From positions 1,178,001 through 1,242,000 of the forward strand of contig NZ_CP104275.1 of assembly GCF_025244925.1 (NCBI RefSeq): a stretch of DNA of 64,000 nucleotides. The letters run 5' to 3'. The translations under genes were made by a program, and so were the position numbers. The notes under the pieces are model-generated. The model had not been told where the DNA came from. It ran no database searches and worked only from the letters and a program-made list of their open reading frames with translations. The DNA is from Arthrobacter zhaoxinii (GTDB lineage: Bacteria > Actinomycetota > Actinomycetes > Actinomycetales > Micrococcaceae). Shown here one piece after another: positions 60,430-64,000 of this stretch (the first letter of the stretch is position 1; every line of letters begins with the position of its first letter).

Positions 60430-62967
60430 GTGAGAATCCCACTTTCCTGGCTGCGCGAGTATGCCCAGGTTCCGGCGGACGCAACCGCCGAAGACGTCAT
60501 GGAAGACCTCGTGAAGGTCGGCCTGGAGGAAGAGGACGTCCACCGTCCCACCGACGAGCTGCAGGGCCCCATTGTGGTGGGCCAGGTGCTTAGCATGGAG
60601 CCCGAGCCGCAGAAGAACGGCAAGACGATTAACTGGTGCTCGGTCCGCGTGGTGCCGGAAGGTGCCGAGCAGACCCTCACCGGTGACGGCATCGACCCCT
60701 CCGGCGTGCAGGGCATCGTCTGCGGCGCGCACAACTTCAAGGTGGGGGACAAGGTTGTTGTCACCCTGCCCGGCGCCGTACTGCCCGGAGACTTCCGGAT
60801 CAGCCCGCGCAAGACCTACGGCCACGTGTCGGCGGGCATGATTGCCTCCGTGCGTGAACTCGGCATCGGCGAGGACCACGACGGCATCCTGGTGCTCTCC
60901 ACCCTGGGGCTGGACCCCGAGGTCGGTACCGACGCGATGGAACTGCTCGGCCTGTACGACCAGGCGGCGGAAATCAACGTCACTCCGGACCGCGGCTACG
61001 TCTTCTCCATCCGCGGCGCCGCCCGCGAGTACGCCCACGCCACCGGCACCAAGTTCACCGACCCGGCCGCAGCCGTCGTCGTTCCGCAGGCAGACGGCAA
61101 CGGCTACCCGGTACGGCTCGACGACGCCGCTCCCATCTACGGCAAGCCCGGCTGCGACCGGTTCGTGGCCCGGACCGTCCGCGGCGTCGACACTTCCCGC
61201 CCCACCCCGCCGTGGATGTCCTCGCGCCTGCGCCTGGCCGGCATGCGGTCCATCTCGCTCGTGGTCGACATCTCCAACTACGTGATGCTCGAGCTCGGCC
61301 AGCCGCTGCACTTCTACGACCTGGATAAGCTCACCGGCGAGATTGTGGTCCGCCGCGCCGCCGAGGGCGAAACGCTGAAGACCCTGGACGAGAAGGAACG
61401 CCGGCTCTCCCCGGAGGACCTGCTGATCACTGACGGGTCCGGTGCCATCGGCATCGCTGGCGTGATGGGCGGGGCCGCCACCGAAGTTGCCGGCGGAACG
61501 CAGAACGTTCTGATCGAAGCCGCCCACTTCGAGGAAGTCAGCATTGCCCGCTCCCGCCGCCGGCATAAGCTGCCCTCCGAAGCATCCAAGCGCTTCGAAC
61601 GCGGCGTGGACTGGAACGTAGCCGATGTCGCCGCACAGCGTGCAGTCGACCTGCTGGTGGAACTCGCCGGCGGCACCGCCGACGAGTCCATCACCGACGT
61701 CGGCACCGCCCCCGCGCCGCGGCGCATCGACCTGCCCGCACAGTTCCCGGCCCGGCTGATCGGCCTGGACTTCACCGAGTCGCAGATCACCGGCACGCTC
61801 GAGGACCTGGGTGCCGCCGTCGAAAAAACCGGCGACGGCTACCTGGTGACGCCCCCGAGCTGGCGCCCGGACCTGGAGACGCGTGAGGACCTCACCGAGG
61901 AAATCATCCGCCTGGTGGGCTACGACAAGATCCCGTCCACCCTGCCGGTGGCTCCGCCCGGACGCGGCCTGACCCGCCTCCAGCAGCAGCGCCGCCGCCT
62001 TCTGCAGTCCCTGGCCGCGGCCGGACTCACCGAGGTGCTGGCCTATCCGTTCGTGACCGAGGCGGACAACACCACCTTCGGGGCGCCGGAAGGTACGCGG
62101 CCTGCGCTCAAGCTGGCCAACCCGCTCAGCGCCGAATACGGTTACCTGCGCACCTCGGTGCTGCCCGGACTGTTCGAGGTTGCCAAGCGGAACATGTCCC
62201 GCGGCTTCCGGGATCTGGCCCTGTTCGAATCGGGCACGGTCTTCCTGCCCGGCGAGCACCTGGGCACCGAGAGCATCCCGCCGCTGGGTGCCAAGCCGTC
62301 CGACGACGTCCTGGATGAGCTGTACGCCGGAATTCCGGACCAGCCGCTGCACGTGGGTGTCCTGCTGGCCGGCCATGAATCCGCCCCCGGTGCCGGCAAC
62401 ACGCCGCGCGCCTGGGACTGGGCCGACGCCGTCGACTTCGCAAAGCTGATGGGCGACGTCCTGGGCGTGGAACTCGTGGTGGAACAGGGTACCCACCAGG
62501 CGTTCCACCCCGGCCGCACCGCACGGATTGCACTGCGCAGCGGCGAAACCGTGGGCTACGCCGGCGAACTGCACCCCAAGCTCCTGGCCGCACGGGACAT
62601 GCCCGCCCGCACGGTGGCTGCGGAACTGAACGTGGATGCGGTTTTCGACGCCGCCCCCGACGTCATCGTCGCCCGTCCGATCTCCAGCTTCCCCATCTCC
62701 ACGCAGGACGTGGCCCTGGTGGTGGCAGAGGATGTTCCCGCCGAGCAGGTCCGCGAGGCGCTGCGCGAGGGAGCCGGCGAGCTGCTTGAAGACGTAGCCC
62801 TGTTCGACGTCTACGCCGGCTCCGGTATTGAGCCCGGGCACAAGTCGCTCGCGTTCGCGCTGCGCTTCCGCGCCCCGGACCGGACGCTGACGGCAGACGA
62901 AGCCTCCGAGGCCCGTGCGGCCGCCGTCGCACTGGCGGCTGAGCGGTTCGGCGCCGTCCAGCGGTAG
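60430..62967 (+). CDS. pheT: Phenylalanine--tRNA ligase beta subunit
   Basis: An 845-residue PheT. The order of domains is B1, the tRNA-binding EMAP-like domain (about 40-150), B3/B4 with the editing site (about 220-390, RSRRRHKLPSEASKRFERGVD), B5 (about 410-480), the class II-like core and, at the end, the anticodon-binding FDX-ACB domain (about 750-845, FPISTQDVALVVAEDV). A GTG start directly abuts pheS. It is followed by a strong terminator. Confidence 0.98.
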   Translation: MRIPLSWLREYAQVPADATAEDVMEDLVKVGLEEEDVHRPTDELQGPIVVGQVLSMEPEPQKNGKTINWCSVRVVPEGAEQTLTGDGIDPSGVQGIVCGAHNFKVGDKVVVTLPGAVLPGDFRISPRKTYGHVSAGMIASVRELGIGEDHDGILVLSTLGLDPEVGTDAMELLGLYDQAAEINVTPDRGYVFSIRGAAREYAHATGTKFTDPAAAVVVPQADGNGYPVRLDDAAPIYGKPGCDRFVARTVRGVDTSRPTPPWMSSRLRLAGMRSISLVVDISNYVMLELGQPLHFYDLDKLTGEIVVRRAAEGETLKTLDEKERRLSPEDLLITDGSGAIGIAGVMGGAATEVAGGTQNVLIEAAHFEEVSIARSRRRHKLPSEASKRFERGVDWNVADVAAQRAVDLLVELAGGTADESITDVGTAPAPRRIDLPAQFPARLIGLDFTESQITGTLEDLGAAVEKTGDGYLVTPPSWRPDLETREDLTEEIIRLVGYDKIPSTLPVAPPGRGLTRLQQQRRRLLQSLAAAGLTEVLAYPFVTEADNTTFGAPEGTRPALKLANPLSAEYGYLRTSVLPGLFEVAKRNMSRGFRDLALFESGTVFLPGEHLGTESIPPLGAKPSDDVLDELYAGIPDQPLHVGVLLAGHESAPGAGNTPRAWDWADAVDFAKLMGDVLGVELVVEQGTHQAFHPGRTARIALRSGETVGYAGELHPKLLAARDMPARTVAAELNVDAVFDAAPDVIVARPISSFPISTQDVALVVAEDVPAEQVREALREGAGELLEDVALFDVYAGSGIEPGHKSLAFALRFRAPDRTLTADEASEARAAAVALAAERFGAVQR

Positions 62968-62981
62968 GTTTACCCCGCCAA

Positions 62982-63028
62982 GCAGCAGGTCCCGCCGGAT
63001 GTTCCTCTCCGGCGGGACCTGCTGCGTT
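62982..63028 (+). terminator. Terminator after pheT
   Basis: A perfect 18-bp stem (62982-62999 with 63008-63025) and GTTT follow the pheT stop. Confidence 0.85.
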
Positions 63029-63092
63029 TAAGTCCTGCTTCGCCGGATCCCGGCGGGAACCGGACACGGCTGCCGCGCTCCGGACCGTTCGC

Positions 63093-63098
63093 TAAGCT
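63093..63098 (+). promoter_or_regulatory. -10 hexamer TAAGCT of the HAD gene, leaderless type
   Basis: TAAGCT ends six bases before the ATG at 63105. The same hexamer is at hisC. Confidence 0.6.
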
Positions 63099-63104
63099 GT
63101 GGCG

Positions 63105-63713
63105 ATGACTCCGCGAACGGACTGGTACCTCTTCGATTACGGCATGGTGATTTCAACGGCTCCTGCTCCGGAGGACTGGAGGCTGCTGGAACAGGCCACC
63201 GGCCGCCGGGAGCTGGAGTCTGGCACGAGCCCGTATTGGGAACGGCGCGAAGACTTTGACGCCGGCCGGCTGACCCCGGCACAGTACTGGGGAAGCGTGC
63301 TTGGCCGGGATGCGGGGCCGGACGAGGTGGAGACCCTGGAGGGGATGGACGCAGCGCAGTGGGCGCATTTGAATCCCCGGACGCTGGAGGTCCTGGAAAC
63401 GCTGCGCAGCTCGGGTGCCAACCTGGCCCTGCTCTCCAACATGCCGGACCGTATGTCTCGCAGGTATTCCGCCGAGTCGCCCTGGGTGAACCACTTCTCG
63501 AAGCTGTACTTCAGCGGACAGATGGGCCTGGTGAAGCCGGATCCGAGGATCTTCGACCGGGTGGCTGCCGATCTGGGGGCGACACCCGAGGGCATCGTCT
63601 TCATTGATGACAACCCGCAGAACATCTCTACGGCACGGGCCCTGGGATTCCAGACGGTGCTCCACACCGGCGGAACGGACCTGCGGGCAGAGCTGGCCCG
63701 GCTCGGCCGGTAG
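63105..63713 (+). CDS. HAD-family hydrolase
   Basis: A 202-residue HAD hydrolase. Motif I is WYLFDYGMVIST (nucleophile Asp near residue 11; the usual second Asp is replaced by Gly, common in haloacid dehalogenase-like members with FDYGGV-type starts). Motif II is LALLSNMPD, motif III the Lys of GLVKPDPRIF, and motif IV FIDDNPQN. It is probably a phosphatase; the substrate is unknown. A GTG six bases upstream is in frame but overlaps the -10 spacing. Confidence 0.9.
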   Translation: MTPRTDWYLFDYGMVISTAPAPEDWRLLEQATGRRELESGTSPYWERREDFDAGRLTPAQYWGSVLGRDAGPDEVETLEGMDAAQWAHLNPRTLEVLETLRSSGANLALLSNMPDRMSRRYSAESPWVNHFSKLYFSGQMGLVKPDPRIFDRVAADLGATPEGIVFIDDNPQNISTARALGFQTVLHTGGTDLRAELARLGR

Positions 63714-63752
63714 CAGCGGACCCGGCACTGCCCTTCCGGGGTTCTTCGGGCG

Positions 63753-64000
63753 TTAGCAGGGCTGTCTCGAGGCACCGAGGTCCAGAGGCTTCAGCATGGA
63801 GGTCAGACCGAGTTGCCGTGTCTCGGCGCAGAAATCCAGGGTCCCGACATATTCGACATGCAGAACGGCTTTGCCCGCATCGGTGAACGGCAGATACAGG
63901 CTGCACTCGTCATAGCGGACGCATTCCTCGTTGACGGCGAAGTCGAAACTGTCCACGAGTTCGGGAATCTGGTCGACGTCGTTCTTCAACGCCACCGACA
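63753..64000 (-). CDS. C-terminal end of an endo alpha-1,4-polygalactosaminidase-like (GH114) protein, partial
   Basis: The minus-strand frame is open to the window edge, so only about 82 C-terminal residues are visible. They read GLKNDVDQ-type ALKNDVDQIPELVDSFDFAVNEECVRYDECSLY, then VLHVEYVGTLDFCAE and a closing SMLKPLDLGASRQPC, which I recognise as the end of the GH114/TM1410-like TIM barrel. The family includes secreted glycosidases. The start of the gene lies beyond the window. Four cysteines are visible in this end. Confidence 0.75.
   Translation of the reverse strand, partial: SVALKNDVDQIPELVDSFDFAVNEECVRYDECSLYLPFTDAGKAVLHVEYVGTLDFCAETRQLGLTSMLKPLDLGASRQPC

Noticed and set aside
58843..62841. 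Open frame of 1332 codons on minus opposite pheS-pheT
   Set aside because: It lies antisense to two certain genes, has low-complexity composition rich in Gly, Val, His and Asp, and no domain. Such frames arise in GC-rich genomes from codon bias of the sense gene.
63105..63713. Loss of a catalytic residue in the HAD gene
   Set aside because: The second Asp of motif I is Gly, but many HAD hydrolases with FDYGGV-type starts have this form and are active.
1..64000. tRNA, rRNA, insertion sequence or prophage
   Set aside because: No cloverleaf-like sequence, no transposase or integrase gene and no terminal repeats were seen. Codon use looks even throughout. A tRNA scan would confirm this.

Overview
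The window is a high-GC bacterial chromosome segment from an actinobacterium, most likely Arthrobacter or a close relative in Micrococcaceae. This rests on gene content and order (infB-rbfA-truB-ribF-rpsO-pnp, dapB-dapA-rnj-ftsK-pgsA-cinA-clgR-DUF3046-recA-recX-miaB-miaA-dapF-hflX-lexA, hisC-hisB-hisH-priA, infC-rpmI-rplT, pheS-pheT), on frequent GTG starts and on actinobacterial-type SOS boxes. The window shows no insertion sequence, prophage, CRISPR array, tRNA or rRNA. It is mostly conserved core genome.

Layout. 1-11.1 kb: end of infB, rbfA, an aminotransferase on the minus strand, truB, three small membrane-protein genes, ribF, rpsO, pnp and an M16 peptidase. 11.2-18.7 kb: a molybdenum block with moaD and moaA on minus, then modA, modB, a membrane-anchored molybdopterin oxidoreductase, moeA, moaC, mog and moaE on plus. 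No modC ATPase is present. 18.7-28 kb: dapB, a membrane protein, a minus-strand acyltransferase-like membrane protein, dapA, rnj, ftsK, pgsA, cinA C-terminal type. 28-34.3 kb: clgR, a MarR regulator, DUF3046, recA, recX and two secreted proteins sharing a C-terminal domain. 34.4-44 kb: miaB, miaA, dapF, an RsmC-like methyltransferase, hflX, a DinG-type helicase, lexA and a divergent LysM protein. 44-49.7 kb: histidine genes, SseB-like and MFS genes. 49.8-55.9 kb: DUF1844, infC-rpmI-rplT, an rRNA methyltransferase, a CDF transporter and an MFS transporter. 56.2-64 kb: PrmC-like methyltransferase, NUDIX hydrolase, radical SAM protein, an HEXXH protein, pheS-pheT, a HAD hydrolase and the end of a GH114-like gene.

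How it works together. The SOS response is well represented: recA, lexA, the LysM gene next to lexA and the radical SAM gene each carry recognisable LexA boxes. Lysine/peptidoglycan precursor genes (dapA, dapB, dapF) are scattered, each with its own apparent promoter. Ten genes have a TANNNT hexamer ending 6 or 7 bases before the start codon, which suggests leaderless transcription.

The most unusual items are the L20 protein with an extra C-terminal domain, IF-3 with an ATT start, an attenuator-like leader and a long Ala/Pro/Lys tail, the overlapping palindromes across the dapA promoter, and the missing modC. I found no clear novel multi-gene system; all statements are from reading sequence without database searches.
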